Assembly (NCBI GenBank): GCA_031772625.1
Contig: CM062815.1
Coordinates: 603,186,505 to 603,250,504, forward strand
Direction of reading: 5' to 3'
Length of the DNA: 64,000 nt
From: Pinus tabuliformis
Lineage: Eukaryota > Streptophyta > Pinopsida > Pinales > Pinaceae
Shown here piece after piece: positions 34,245 through 44,859 of this stretch (positions are counted from its first letter, which is position 1; each line of letters opens with the position of its first letter). A program made the translations under genes and the position numbers. The notes below the pieces were generated by a model. The model saw nothing but the letters and a program-made list of their open reading frames with translations. It was not told the DNA's origin and searched no databases.

Positions 34245-34784
34245 TCTATCTAGGATTAAGGCATTCATCCAACATTTTAAAAATGTTTGTGATAAGAGGC
34301 GGGTAGAAAAATTACGAGAGAATGATTTGAGTGGCACAGAAACCATGCATTTCGATTTATGTAAAATAGTTTATGTTTCTCATCAAAATATCTGCAGTTT
34401 AGGATATATTATATTATGTTTTCCATATAGAAGATTGTTACAACTATTAGTTAAGTCTAATTATTACAATAGATTGTAAAAGTTAAAATTTCATTGAAAT
34501 TCTCCTCTCCATCACCAACCAAGTTACCATCTATAAAAATGCTTAATGCCTTTTAAAAAAAACACTCCGAACAATTCCATCAAAATTGTGACTTCACACT
34601 TCCTCTAGCGCACAAAATATATTGTTTTTGGAAGGAAAGTATAATGAAATTTAAATGCAATTTTTTGGGTTTTATGTTTTATTTCATATTTCTAAGCTGG
34701 ATCTTGCGATCAAAGGTAAAAGGAGGATTCCTGAAATGCCCTTCACCCACTCTCTATACATAAGATACTGATGGATACTTCTGC
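34245..34784. other. Spacer between Copia-3 and the receptor kinase gene
   Basis: No frame or repeat of note. It contains the 3' flank, and presumably the untranslated region, of the minus-strand kinase gene. No clear polyadenylation signal stands out. Confidence 0.5.
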
Positions 34785-36789
34785 CTATACTTCTTCCGGT
34801 TTCTGCCTAGAATTCTTCCAGGCCTCTTTGATTACATTCAAAACCTCCACCATAGAAGGCCTATCATTTCTGTAAGGCTGGACACTGCTGTAAGCTATAT
34901 CCAGAACCAACTTAATGGACTCCAGATCACGCGCCTCCACAGCTATCCGGGGATCCACCAGATTCCTCACGTCCGGGTCCTGGCCGTTCATGAACACATG
35001 CGCCATGTAAACTATCGATTCGGCCCCACCAGAGGGCGTGGCGATGACGGCCCTCTGGCCGGAAATCAACTCCAGCAGGACGATTCCAAAGCTGTAGACA
35101 TCGCTGGCATCTGTCAGCTTACCGACGGTAAAGTACTCCGGGTCTAGGTAGCCGGTCGTGCCCTTGATCTCTGTGGAGGCGTGGGAGAAATCCGGGGTGA
35201 TGAGCTTCGAGACTCCGAAGTCCGATAGCTTCGCCTGCCCGGACTCGTTAAGTAGTATGTTGGTGGGCTTGATGTCGCGGTGTACGATAGCGCCCTCTGG
35301 AAAATGATGGAGGTGCGCTAGACCCTCTGCGCAGTCCAGCGCGATTCGCAGCCGCCGGTCCCATGGCAGCACCGGATCCTCCTGGCTGTACAAGAGGCAC
35401 CCAAGGTCGCCTCCGGGCATGTATTCGTAAACTAGAATGTGCTCGCGTCTGTGCTGGCAGTAGCCGAGGAGGGAGGTAAGGTTGGGGTGCCTCAGCCGGG
35501 ACAAGAGCTCCACTTCCTGGTAGAACTGGTCCACCTTTCTCTTCTGCACGATTCGCTTGATGGCCACTTGTTTTCCGCTGGGGAGTTTGCCCAAATAGAC
35601 CTTCCCGGAGCCTCCTGTACCCAGCACGCGAGCTTCGCTGAAATCCTCTGTCGCCCTCTGGAGCTCGCGCTTAGTAAATATATACAATCCCTCCGTCGGT
35701 AGTGGGTCTCGCGCAACCGTCTCCGTCCTATTGCCCCCTGTGAGAGCCTACAGTCACAGTTGAAAATTTTCAATTTGTATCCTTCAAAAGATAAAGATTG
35801 CGAATAATTCATATTTAGATCAAGATTGCGAATAATTCATACTTTAAATAAATAAATACTACCTGCAACGAACTGCTTGCCGTGGAATCCTCGGAGGGGC
35901 CATTTCTTTTCTTGAATTTCACCACAGTTAACGCTGTAAGGACCAGTAAAACCACTCCGCTACCCGCGATCCCCGCCCCGACACCGATCCGGACGCGGCT
36001 TCTTCCCTTTTTATTGCCACCACTCGGTTCATGTGTGTCCGGTGGCGGTGGCGGTGGCGGAGATGGAATGAGTGACGATGTGCCCAGGCCCCCAATATTC
36101 CCCAACACCTTCAGAACACACCCTACATAACCCCCAAACCTCTCCTCCGACGGGTCCCTTCCCCATATTCCCATAGTAATCACCATTCCGCAGGGCACGA
36201 ACTCTTTCGAATTCGTTAGATTCAGCATATCCAAGGCCTTCTCAATGACTTTATTCTGGCATTTATCGCAGGCCTTCTCTTCCTTCAGGTTCGGTCCGTC
36301 GCAGGCGATGGAAGCGTTTCTTACATCGATCACCTTCGAGATATCGCCCAGGGTCGCGTATCTGCAGGGCCCCGCGTTGGCCGTGAAGGTAGAGGGATCG
36401 ATCGCGCAACTGGTTGAATTGTTGCTGAAGAAGCCCGGATGGACAAGCCCCCTGGACCGGACGAAGCGCACGAATTCGTTTGTGCAGTGCCTTGAAACAT
36501 TGGCGTCCAGCAATACGGTCCCGGTTCGATTGGCGTACAGCGAAATCGAGAATACATAGGATGCAAAAACAGACCAGCAGCAAGTGTTCTCTTCGATCGT
36601 TTGTTCCGTGTTGTTCGCATAGCAAGACGAGGGGATCATACGGGAGGCTACTGTGAAATCGTAGGGACATTTTGATTCATTCCTCTCTTTCATACCCGTC
36701 GCCATCACACCTGCAATATTGATAATAACAGCTATCGGTAGAATCCATGAGAGGCGAAGCCCTTTGCCCCTGATTCTCTTCCAATTCAT
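34785..36789 (-). CDS. SPARK-domain receptor-like Ser/Thr protein kinase, two exons, 629 aa
   Basis: Coding exons 36789-35863 (309 codons) and 35747-34785 (320 codons plus stop), joined in phase 0 across a 115-bp GT-AG intron. The product is a plasma-membrane receptor kinase. Signal peptide is around residues 11-31. A Cys-rich ectodomain (CPYDF at 41 to about 235) has many N-glycosylation sequons and paired cysteines (C70/C71, C174-x2-C177), like the SPARK-type ectodomain of the Arabidopsis At1g11050/RKF3 group. A Pro-rich stem (242-250) and a transmembrane helix (about 268-291, then KFKKR) follow. The kinase spans about 345-615: glycine loop GTGGSGKV 352-359, VAIK Lys373, Glu387, HRD 465-467 with Asn472, DFG 485-487, and GTTGYLDPEY in the activation segment. 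All catalytic residues are present and it is an RD kinase, so probably active. The start is chosen because ATG 36789 precedes the signal peptide. No frame damage is seen; this is the window's clear host gene. Ligand and pathway are unknown. Confidence 0.93.
35748..35862 (-). other. Intron of the SPARK receptor kinase gene
   Basis: Donor CAG|GTAGTA at 35862 and acceptor CTGTAG|GCTCTC at 35748. It falls between the juxtamembrane Ser-rich stretch and the start of the kinase part and joins the two frames exactly (phase 0). The alternative acceptor 10 bp further on would shift the frame, so it is excluded. The intron contains two copies of AAGATTGCGAATAATTCATA about 28 bp apart. Confidence 0.9.
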
Positions 36790-36839
36790 TTCTGAAATCT
36801 AGACCTCCATGAAAATCACTCTGCGAATTTGCGCTTGAA

Positions 36840-37240
36840 ATTATGGTTTGAGTCGTCCTCTGAGCCAATCTTTATCTAAGTCTTCAAAGGTATAATTTCG
36901 TGAACGCCGAAGTATCCCAAATCAAAGTCAATAATTCTGTATGAAAATCAAAGTCAAAGGCCGAGACAGTCTACAAACAGTCGCTGTCAATAGCCAGTTA
37001 TCCTCCCATAGGAATTGCTGGCCTTGTACTATGCTGCACAGATATTGAAAATTTTGAAAATAATAATAAGGGGAAAGATTGAGAATAAAGGTAAATAATT
37101 TTGGTGGGAAAATGGGAAAATTAAGAGTAAAAATATATATATTTTTAAGTTTTGTATTTTTAAATAGCTGGAAAATTTATTATAATTTAGTTGTCAATTA
37201 AATAATAAATAATAGGGACAGTTATTAGTTGCTGCTCTAG
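36840..37240 (-). promoter_or_regulatory. Presumed promoter region of the receptor kinase gene
   Basis: The 5' flank of the minus-strand gene. An AATTATACC sequence on the minus strand near 36890 could serve as a TATA element about 100 bp upstream of the ATG. No other motif is convincing; the assignment is positional. Confidence 0.3.
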
Positions 37241-37244
37241 GTAA

Positions 37245-37500
37245 ATGCAAATTGATTTATCATGGTTATTTAAGGAAAACCATGTCACTTGATTGCTATA
37301 GGAAAATGCGAATTGACTTATTATGGTTACTCAAGGAAAACCATGTCGCTTATATAATACCCTTTGGTGATCCATAAGGGAATAAGAGGGTTGGCTTTAG
37401 TTCATGTTAGATGCTTCTAGGTTTTGGGCAATTAACTCGTTTCCTTATGTTTAAATAAGATGAGTTCTTAGCCAAACATAAACACTTTTAAAGCATACCC
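37245..37500 (-). mobile_element. Old, degenerate copy of the SINE-like retroposon seen at 41.5 kb
   Basis: Collinear with the 41484-41768 element over about 160 bp. AAGGAAAACCATGTC / AAGGAAAACCACGCC, GGTGATCCATAAGGG / GGTGGTCCGTAGGGG, AGATGCTTCTAGGTTTTGG / AGATGCCTCTGGGTCTTGG and GATGAGTTCTTAGCCAA / GACGAGCTCTTAGCCAA occur in the same order. Differences are dominated by C-to-T and G-to-A changes. The left part contains an internal two-copy duplication of about 65-70 bp (GGAAAATGCGAATTGACTTA and relatives). No target duplication or poly(T) tract survives. Confidence 0.65.
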
Positions 37501-37849
37501 AAACCCAATATTTTAAAAGTCTAATATAAAATATATATTTTAAAAATAATAATAATAAAATATTAAAATTAAATTATTTTTTAATTTAATATAATTAAAA
37601 AATAAAAAATAATTTTTTTTATTAAAAACCATTTTAATAGGGAAATTGAAAATAAAAGTAGAAAAATATTTAATAGAATGTTTATAATTAATTCCTATTA
37701 ATGATGATGTTAAATTATTTGATTTATTTTAAATTTTGTTTTTATATTTAATTTTTTATAAATATTATTAATTAATTATAATTAAAAGATTTAAAATTTG
37801 ATATTATTTAATTATTTTAGAATTAGAAAATTAATGCATAAAATACTTA

Positions 37850-39030
37850 CTCTTTGTAGGTTTTATCAGTTTGGGAGGATAGCTTTTTTCAATAAGCTAA
37901 ATGGTGTACATGGACAATTCTCTCCGAGGACCATTTGCAGCACTACCAAGATGAGTATGAAATTCTGGAGTAGATTTTAGCAAATAGGAACATTTTTGTC
38001 AATAACAAACCTAACATACTTAGATGGGGATATGGCACGATGGGGAACTACAACATAAAGGAAGCATATAAACTCCTAAGCTCAAATCATTGTATGGAAG
38101 CTGACCTTGATTGGAGAAATTTATGGAAATTGAAGGATTGGATGAAGGTAACCCTTTTTCTTTGGCTTCTCAATAACAAGAAACCATTAACCTGGGAGAA
38201 TCTAAGGAAGTGTAGTTTCATTGGTCCTTCAACTTGTCCTCTATGTAGAGCACAGGAGGAAACTCTTCAGCACCTCTTTTTGGATTGCATTTTCATGACC
38301 AGTATATGGGAGCCTCTGACTAGGGACTTGACCGATGCCCTTCTTTAATCCCTTTCAACATGGAAGGTTGGAACACCCTGCCCTACAAGAGCCCCATCCT
38401 TAATAGGATAAGACAACTCACTCCTGGATTTACTCTTTGGATTTGCTCTCTAGACCCTTGGCCTCAAGTCCATCGCTTTGGTCTCCTCCACCTGAAGGCT
38501 TCCTCAAACTAAACTTTGATGGGGCCTTGAGGGGAAATCTCAGTCCTGCTAGCTATGGTGGAGCTCTCTGCAACAATGTTGGAGGTATTATTTTGGTCTA
38601 TGCTAGCATCCTACGTGTCCTTACCAATAATGAAGCAGAACTGTGGGGTTTATAATTTGATTTGTTTGTCACTCTAAAATGAATCAACACCAGCTAATTG
38701 TAGAGGGTGATTCACTCTTCCTCGTCTCCATTTTGAAAAAAGCACATAATGGCACACCGCTATCTAAGGCCTCCTCGAGTTGGTGCTTGGAATCCCATAT
38801 CCAAAGGGTCTTTGATCTTCTCATAAGGATTAAAGCTCCCATTCTCTCTCATGTTTGAAGGACTGACGATAAGATAGTTGATCATATGGCCAACCATGCT
38901 CTGAATACTCACACCATATCTCTGGAGCTAAATTGGTCCCATCCAATCCTGATGTCATTGAAAGCGACTTGTGAGGATATTTATAGGCAGGACTTTTCCC
39001 CAATGGAGGGGGCTCAACAGAGCTAATCTT
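37850..39030 (+). pseudogene. LINE (non-LTR retrotransposon) C-terminal remnant
   Basis: Frame 38040-38348 matches the zinc-binding domain at the C-terminus of plant LINE reverse transcriptases: IKEAYKLL, then W..LW..KDWMKVTLFLWLLNNKKPLTWENLRK, then CPLCRAQEETLQHLFLDCIF. About 150 bp later an RNase H-like domain follows (PPPEGFLKLNFDGALRGN, ASYGGALCNN, NNEAELWGL at 38437-38655). It continues past a stop through VEGDSLFLVSIL and a DHMANHAL segment to about 38905. Frameshifts and stops throughout; the polymerase core and 5' part are missing. Confidence 0.8.
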
Positions 39031-39329
39031 GTTGAAATAACTATTGAGGATTGTTGCACATGATAGGTGGATCATCACATATCCAAGGCAACCCAAAAGC
39101 ATGATGCCCTTAAAACAATATTTCTTTGAGTCTTGTTCAGTGCAGATGAAGAGCACAATGATTTTGATACAATGATGAAGGGCCATCATAATCAAAGGGG
39201 TCAAAATTATAGTAGGTTTAGGGACATAATGGCTGGTGCGGGTGAGAATAATATAGATCGCCTTATCCGTAGGGAGCACATAGGGAGATGGGCTATCTTT
39301 TCTAGTCGACTGAGAATACATTGACAGGG

Positions 39330-39660
39330 ACTCACAATTTACATGGTAACAACAATTTCCAAGGAAACAACGATCTCCAAAGCAACAATAGCTTCCAAGG
39401 AAACAACAACCTTCAAGGTAGCAACAGTTTCCTAGGCAACAACAACCTCCAAGGTAACATCATTTTCCTAGGTAATAATAGATTCCAAGGCAACATCATT
39501 TTCCAAGGAAACAACAACTTCCAAGGTAACAACAGTTTCCTAGATAACAATAGCTGCCAAGATAACAACAGTTTCTAAGGAAGCAACAACCTCCAAGGCA
39601 ACAACAGTTTCCAAGGAAACAATAACCTCGAAGGTAACAACAACTTCAATTTTGATAGCA
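39330..39660. repeat. 18-bp minisatellite, about 18 units
   Basis: Units of the form GGTAACAACARYTTCCAA, about 18 bp. In the plus frame at 39321-39578 they encode a hexapeptide repeat Asn-Asn-x-(Phe/Leu)-(Gln/Leu)-Gly, 14 or so copies before a TAA. The repeat continues past the stop to about 39660 in the same DNA phase. An 18-bp unit without an internal stop gives an open frame for free, so I treat it as a minisatellite rather than a gene. Confidence 0.85.
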
Positions 39661-39852
39661 GTTTGCGAGATAACAACAAATTCATCATGAGTGAAGATCT
39701 ACGTGCCTATCCTCCGCACACTTATAACATAGTCTTTGTCATGTCAGATTCTCTTGTAAAGCAAAACATCAATAATCTCAAGACTCTAAACTTGTGTTAT
39801 TGATCTAATTTCCCATTGGGCAGATCAATAATGCAAAGACAAATCAATAATG

Positions 39853-41348
39853 CGAGGACAAATCAATTGTAAATTATTTATGACAGAATGAAAGACAAAC
39901 CTTTACAAAAAAAATAGAAAATCTCCAAAAATCATTTAGGATAATTAAAAATAAGAATTTTTCATTTTTAACTCTTTTTTCACTTGTCATACAAAAAAGA
40001 CAAATTTAAATTATTTTATTTATTTTAAAATTTTGTTTTTATATTTAAATTTTTATAAAGATTATTAATAAATTATAATTAAAAAAAATAAAAAATGATA
40101 TTATTTAATTATTCTAAATTAAAAAATTAGTTGATTTATTTAAAAAATATATATTTAAAATTTTATAAATATTCTTAATAAATTATAATTAAAATTTTAA
40201 AAATATGATATTATTCAATTATTTTAAATTAAAAAATTATTTGATTTATTTTAAAATTTTGTTGTCGAATTGAGGCTTATGTGATCCATATCAATTTATG
40301 AGAGATTCTTCAACGTAAATCACATAGAATATCATTTGTCGACGCGTATCCAACCAACTAGTGTGGTTGTCCTGACGATGAACCACACTAGTTGGTTCGA
40401 AACGCGTCGACAAATGATATTCTATGTGATTTACGTTGAAGAATCTCTCATAAATTAAAATTTTGTTTTTATATTGAAATTTTCATAAATATTATTAATA
40501 AATTATAATTAAAAAATTAAAAATATGATATTATTTGATTATTTTAAATTAAAAAATTACTTGATTTTTTCATATTTAAATTTTTATAAATATTATTAAT
40601 AAATTATAATAAAAAATTTAAAAAATTATATTATTTAATTATTGTAAATTAAAAAATCATTTGATTTATTTTAAAATTTTGGTTTTATATTTAAATTTTT
40701 ATAAATATTATTAATAAATTATAATTGAAAAATTAAAAATATGATATTATTTGATTATTTTAAATTAAAAAAATGATGTAAATATATTTTAGATAATTTA
40801 AAAGTGCTTTTCATTTTTAACTTTGTTTTACTTATTATAAAAATAACAAATTATATATTAATTATATTAAAGATTTATTGATTATCTTTTTAGATTTTAA
40901 TTTAAATTTATTATAAAATTAGATTTATTATTATTTGGCAAAATAAACTCATTTTCGATTTACCATCTTTATGCAAATCTCACTTTAAATAACAATCTTT
41001 AAATTAAGAATCTTTATGCAAATCTTCATTGAATCTTTAAGTTAAGAATATGCTTAGATTTTATATTATTTTTATAAATATTCTAGAACTTCAAAACTAT
41101 ATAAAATAAGAGAAACTAATTTTTTCTTCATTTTATTTTCTACTTTTCATTTTTGTGTGTTATAATTCTTTTGTGTGTTATAATTCAGATTAAACTCGTA
41201 ATAAAAACCGATTTCTAATAGATGCGTATTTGATTTGAATAGCGATTTGGACTTTTCACCTTTGGATGTGGCGCCAGTGAAATTACGATGTTTGAGGTGG
41301 GGATTAAAGCAAGTTTGATTGGTTATATATATATATATAAATAGTTGG
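39853..41348. repeat. AT-rich tandem duplication, copy 1 (about 1.5 kb)
   Basis: Starts GAGGACAAATCAATTGTAAATTATTTATGA, like copy 2, and ends just before the same sequence recurs at 41349. Internally it is built of ~105-125-bp AT-rich monomers (TTGATTTATTTTAAAATTTTG, then TATTATTAATAAATTATAATT, then ATGATATTATTT). It then carries a unique tail with GATTTGGACTTTTCACCTTTGG. Contains a snap-back hairpin insertion absent from copy 2. A single related monomer lies outside the block at 37.71-37.83 kb. Confidence 0.85.
40293..40456. repeat. Near-perfect snap-back hairpin, 76-bp arms, 12-nt loop
   Basis: Left arm 40293-40368 and right arm 40381-40456 are reverse complements with only two mismatches, around the ACGCGT junction near 40350. 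The loop is GTCCTGACGATG. Comparison with copy 2 of the surrounding duplication shows this is an insertion of about 190 bp (roughly 40264-40454) flanked by TTAAAATTTTGTT on both sides, the sequence that occurs once at the matching site in copy 2. It could be a foldback/MITE-type element, a hairpin small-RNA precursor or the product of a template switch; no coding content. Confidence 0.9.
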
Positions 41349-42925
41349 GGAGGACAAATCAATTGTAAATTATTTATGAAATAATGAAAAGACAAACTTT
41401 TACACAAAAAACTAGAAAATCTCCAAAAGTCATTTAGGATAATTAAAGATAAGAATTTTTCGTTTTTAACTCTTTTTTCACTTTTTTTTTTTTTTTTTCC
41501 GAAGGTGGCAAAACCTATCAAACTCAGGGGTCAAACCAACAGTGAGGACAGCCATCTCTGGCTGCTATCCGCGAATGTCGGTTTGACTCATCACTGTTAT
41601 CAAGGAAAACCACGCCACTTGTAATAACCCGCTGGTGGTCCGTAGGGGAGCAGGCTTTCACTCCTGCCAGATGCCTCTGGGTCTTGGGCCGTTAACCTGT
41701 TTCCTTACGTCCGAGGAAGACGAGCTCTTAGCCAAGCAGGAGCAGTTTTACGGCATACTCCAGGCCGAAACTCTTTTTTCACTTGTCATAGAAAAAAAGA
41801 CAAATTTAAATTATTTTATTTATTTTAAAATTTTGTTTTTATATTTAAATTTTTATAAAGTTTATTAATAAATTATAATTAAAAAAATAAAAAATTATAT
41901 TATTTAATTATTCTCAATTAAAAAATTACTTGATTTATTTAAAAAAATATATATTTAAAATTTTATAAATATTCTTAATAAATTATAATTAAAATTTTAA
42001 AAATATGATACTATTTAATTATTTTAAATTAAAAAATTACTTGATTTATTTTAAAATTTTGTTTTTTATATTGAAATTTTTATAAATATTATTAATAAAT
42101 TATAATTAAAAAATTAAAAATATGATATTATTTGACTATTTTAAATTAAAAAATTACTTGATTTTTTTTTATATTTAAATTTTTATAAATATTATTAATA
42201 AATTATAATAAAAAATTAAAAGAAATTATATTATTTAATTATTTTAAATTAAAAAATCATTCGATTTATTTTAAAATTTTGCTTTTATATTTAAATTTTT
42301 ATAAATATTATTAATAAATTATAATTTAAAAATTAAAAATATGATATTATTTGATTATTTTAAATTAAAAAATTAATGTAAATATATTTTAGATAATTTA
42401 AAAGTGCGTGCTTTTAGTTTTTAACTTTTTTTACTTATTATAAAAATAACAAATTATATATTAATTATAAAAAGTACTTTTGATTTATTGATTATCTTTT
42501 TAGATTTTAATTTTAATTTATTATTATTTTGCAAAATAAACTCATTTTCGATTTACCTCTTTATGCAAATCTCACTTTGAATAACCATCTTTAAATTAAG
42601 AATCTTTATGCAAATCTTCATTAAATCTTTAAATTAAGAATATGCTTAGATTTTATATTATTTTTATAAATATTCTAGAACTTCAAAACTATATAAAATA
42701 AGAGAAACTGATTTTTTCTTCATTTTATTTTCTACTTTTCATTTTTGTGTGTTATAATTCAGATTAAACTCGTAATAAGACCAATTTCTAATAGAGGCGG
42801 ATTTGATTTGAATAGTGATTTGGACTTTTCACCTTTGGATGTGGAACCAGTGAAATTACGATTATTGTAGTATTTTATGTTTGACGCGGGGATTAAAGCT
42901 GAAGTTTGATTGGTTACATAAATAT
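41349..42925. repeat. AT-rich tandem duplication, copy 2 (about 1.6 kb)
   Basis: Head-to-tail with copy 1 and alignable along its whole length, including the tail with ACTCGTAATAA, GATTTGGACTTTTCACCTTTGG and TTTGATTGGTTA. Differs from copy 1 by substitutions, by lacking the hairpin and by carrying a 285-bp SINE-like insertion. Confidence 0.85.
41484..41768 (-). mobile_element. SINE-like retroposon, 285 bp, with 16-bp target duplication
   Basis: Inserted in copy 2 of the duplication; copy 1 preserves the empty site. Flanking direct repeats AACTCTTTTTTCACTT are perfect (41468-41483 and 41769-41784). On the minus strand the element ends in a poly(A) tail (poly(T) at the left edge on the plus strand). 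It is GC-rich compared with its surroundings. Minus-strand GGTTTGACCCC resembles a Pol III B box and TGGCTAAGAG an A box, but they are over 150 bp apart, so a tRNA-derived head is not established. No open frame. A degenerate relative lies at 37.3-37.5 kb. Confidence 0.85.
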
Positions 42926-42944
42926 ATATAAATTTTTGGGTATC

Positions 42945-43250
42945 AAGGGTTTTTGACATCTATTGGAATGGAGGAGCTAGATCTAACAATGAAGCAGAAA
43001 TCATGGCCTTGGCTGGACTCCTAGCTATATGTGACTTCCTTGGCTTACAAAAGCTTCATATATTTGGAGATTCGAAAGTCATCATAGATCACGTACAGTT
43101 TAAACATATCATAACAAATATACACCTCTCAGGATGGCTGAACAGGGTTGAGGCTATGTGGAGCACCACGGAGAACTACACTATTTCCCACATTGCTTTT
43201 CCACGCTGGGTACATAATTTTCTATATTGTGATCTCTATCTGATACGACC
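42945..43250 (+). pseudogene. RNase H-like remnant of a LINE or similar retroelement
   Basis: Reads through NNEAEIMALAGLLAICDFLG, LHIFGDSKVIIDHV and ENYTISHI: the acidic residues and spacing of the plant RNase H-like (RVT_3) domain. It begins without an N-terminal part and dissolves after about 43210. Probably the tail end of another LINE, like the one at 38.4-38.9 kb. Confidence 0.65.
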
Positions 43251-43699
43251 TGCTATTTTTCTTCAACTTTTGACTTCTATGTTGTTTTTTGTTCCAAAAA
43301 TATCTTTGGCATATGAGACCGACAATTGAACTAACATTCTATGCATAGGTGCTACTAGCAATATTTCTCTATACTTCCTATCTATTTCAGATCTGATATG
43401 GCTCCTTAAATCCATTCTCTCCATGTGGTTATGACCCTCCATATACAGCCATATCCGATGGTCCCCATATAAATTGCTGTACTTTTTTGTTGGATGCATA
43501 TAATACAATCATAAAGCTTTTTTTCGTGCTGTATAAGAAAAAGGGCTTTTGATTTTTCGGCATACATGGCCAATGACAAAATCTTAGAAAAATATGAAAA
43601 ATCGGCGCGACTGGCGAGGTCCACTTGCTCTCTTTCACTCATACTTTCGGGCGCAACTCCACTTGCTCAAGCACTGACACGACTTTTGATTCCCACAAA

Positions 43700-43791
43700 G
43701 CTATGAACCTCACACCGCACTCGCATGATATTAAGAGACTTTTCAAACCTCACACTGCACTCGCATGATATTAAGAGAACTTTCAAAGAAA
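43700..43791. repeat. Two-copy tandem duplication, ~45 bp
   Basis: Two adjacent copies of AACCTCACAYYGCACTCGCATGATATTAAGAG with few differences. Confidence 0.9.
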
Positions 43792-43799
43792 AAGCATAC

Positions 43800-44760
43800 T
43801 TTGTTCACATGATTTAATGGTAATTTTCTAGTAAAAGGTTTTGTCAACGAGATTTTAAGATTTGTTTTGTTTTTTAAATTAAATTTCATTGCTGATGGAG
43901 TTCGAGTCAATAGTATTTGAACATTATTCACTTTATAATGTATCGGAAATCTCCTCCTTTTGATTGGAACATGGATTTCACAATAATATATTTTTTTGGG
44001 ACAATTCATAATAGTTGCATCAACATGTCGTAATGTTTTCCCATGGACGATTGGCGAAAAACGCTTTGTAGCATTACGATGCACACCATGAAACCAGCTG
44101 ATGGCCGACCAATGTCTAAACACCAATACGTGAAAAAGTGATTATTATTGGTCACACCTAAAACATTTCTCAAACCCCCCCATGGGTGGAGGCCGTGCTC
44201 CTGAAACATCAGATCAACATATCAACAATTATTACTAGTTCGATCATACTGTTCTCGAATTGAAACCAGGAAATTTGAAGAAGACTTGGTTATGAATGGC
44301 ATCGCTGCGATGTTTCATCCTATAAAATTTGTAGACTACGACTCGATATTCATTCCACAACAAAACGTTTTCATACGAGCAAAGGGAAAACCACATTCAA
44401 CTTCTGCAAAGAGCCTAGCACTACGCTATGAGTGGCCAGGTGAAATTTCACTATCTAGTCACTTTCGAAGATTCATCATGCATATGGCTGTCAATTCGTA
44501 TCAATTTTTGTGATTGTTGATTAACTCATTTTTTCTTCTGGACACGGGTGAGTTAAAAATATCACACTCAAGAAATCTTTTATGAATAAATCTCTTTCAA
44601 AGAAGCCATAATGCAAAGCTATGGGGTTTATGGGTCTTATTATAACTGTTACAACCACCCTCTAAAATTTTGCCTATGCTTTGATTTTGGAGCCTCCCTT
44701 ATGCCAATAGGAGCTCATCATTCACTGTCATCAAGTATTCATGCTATGTTAAGACTTATC
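43800..44760. other. No recognisable gene
   Basis: Short frames only. A 75-codon plus frame at 44286-44513 has no identifiable features. Probably decayed repeat DNA. Confidence 0.45.
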
Positions 44761-44859
44761 ATTTCATGCAGTGCTTGAGACGTTCTGTTTTGATCTCAAT
44801 CTGAACCTTTTCAAACACAAGCGATCTCTTGTCTTGACTTTGCAGCTTTGTTGGTCTTC

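Noticed and set aside
36263..36670. 135-codon minus-strand frame within the kinase gene
   Set aside because: Alternative frame of the GC-rich first exon of the receptor kinase.
39853..42925. Interpreting the two AT-rich copies as LTRs of one element
   Set aside because: They are directly adjacent with no internal region, PBS or PPT, so a tandem duplication is the simpler reading.
44286..44513. 75-codon plus-strand frame
   Set aside because: No domain or context; shorter than needed to separate from chance.
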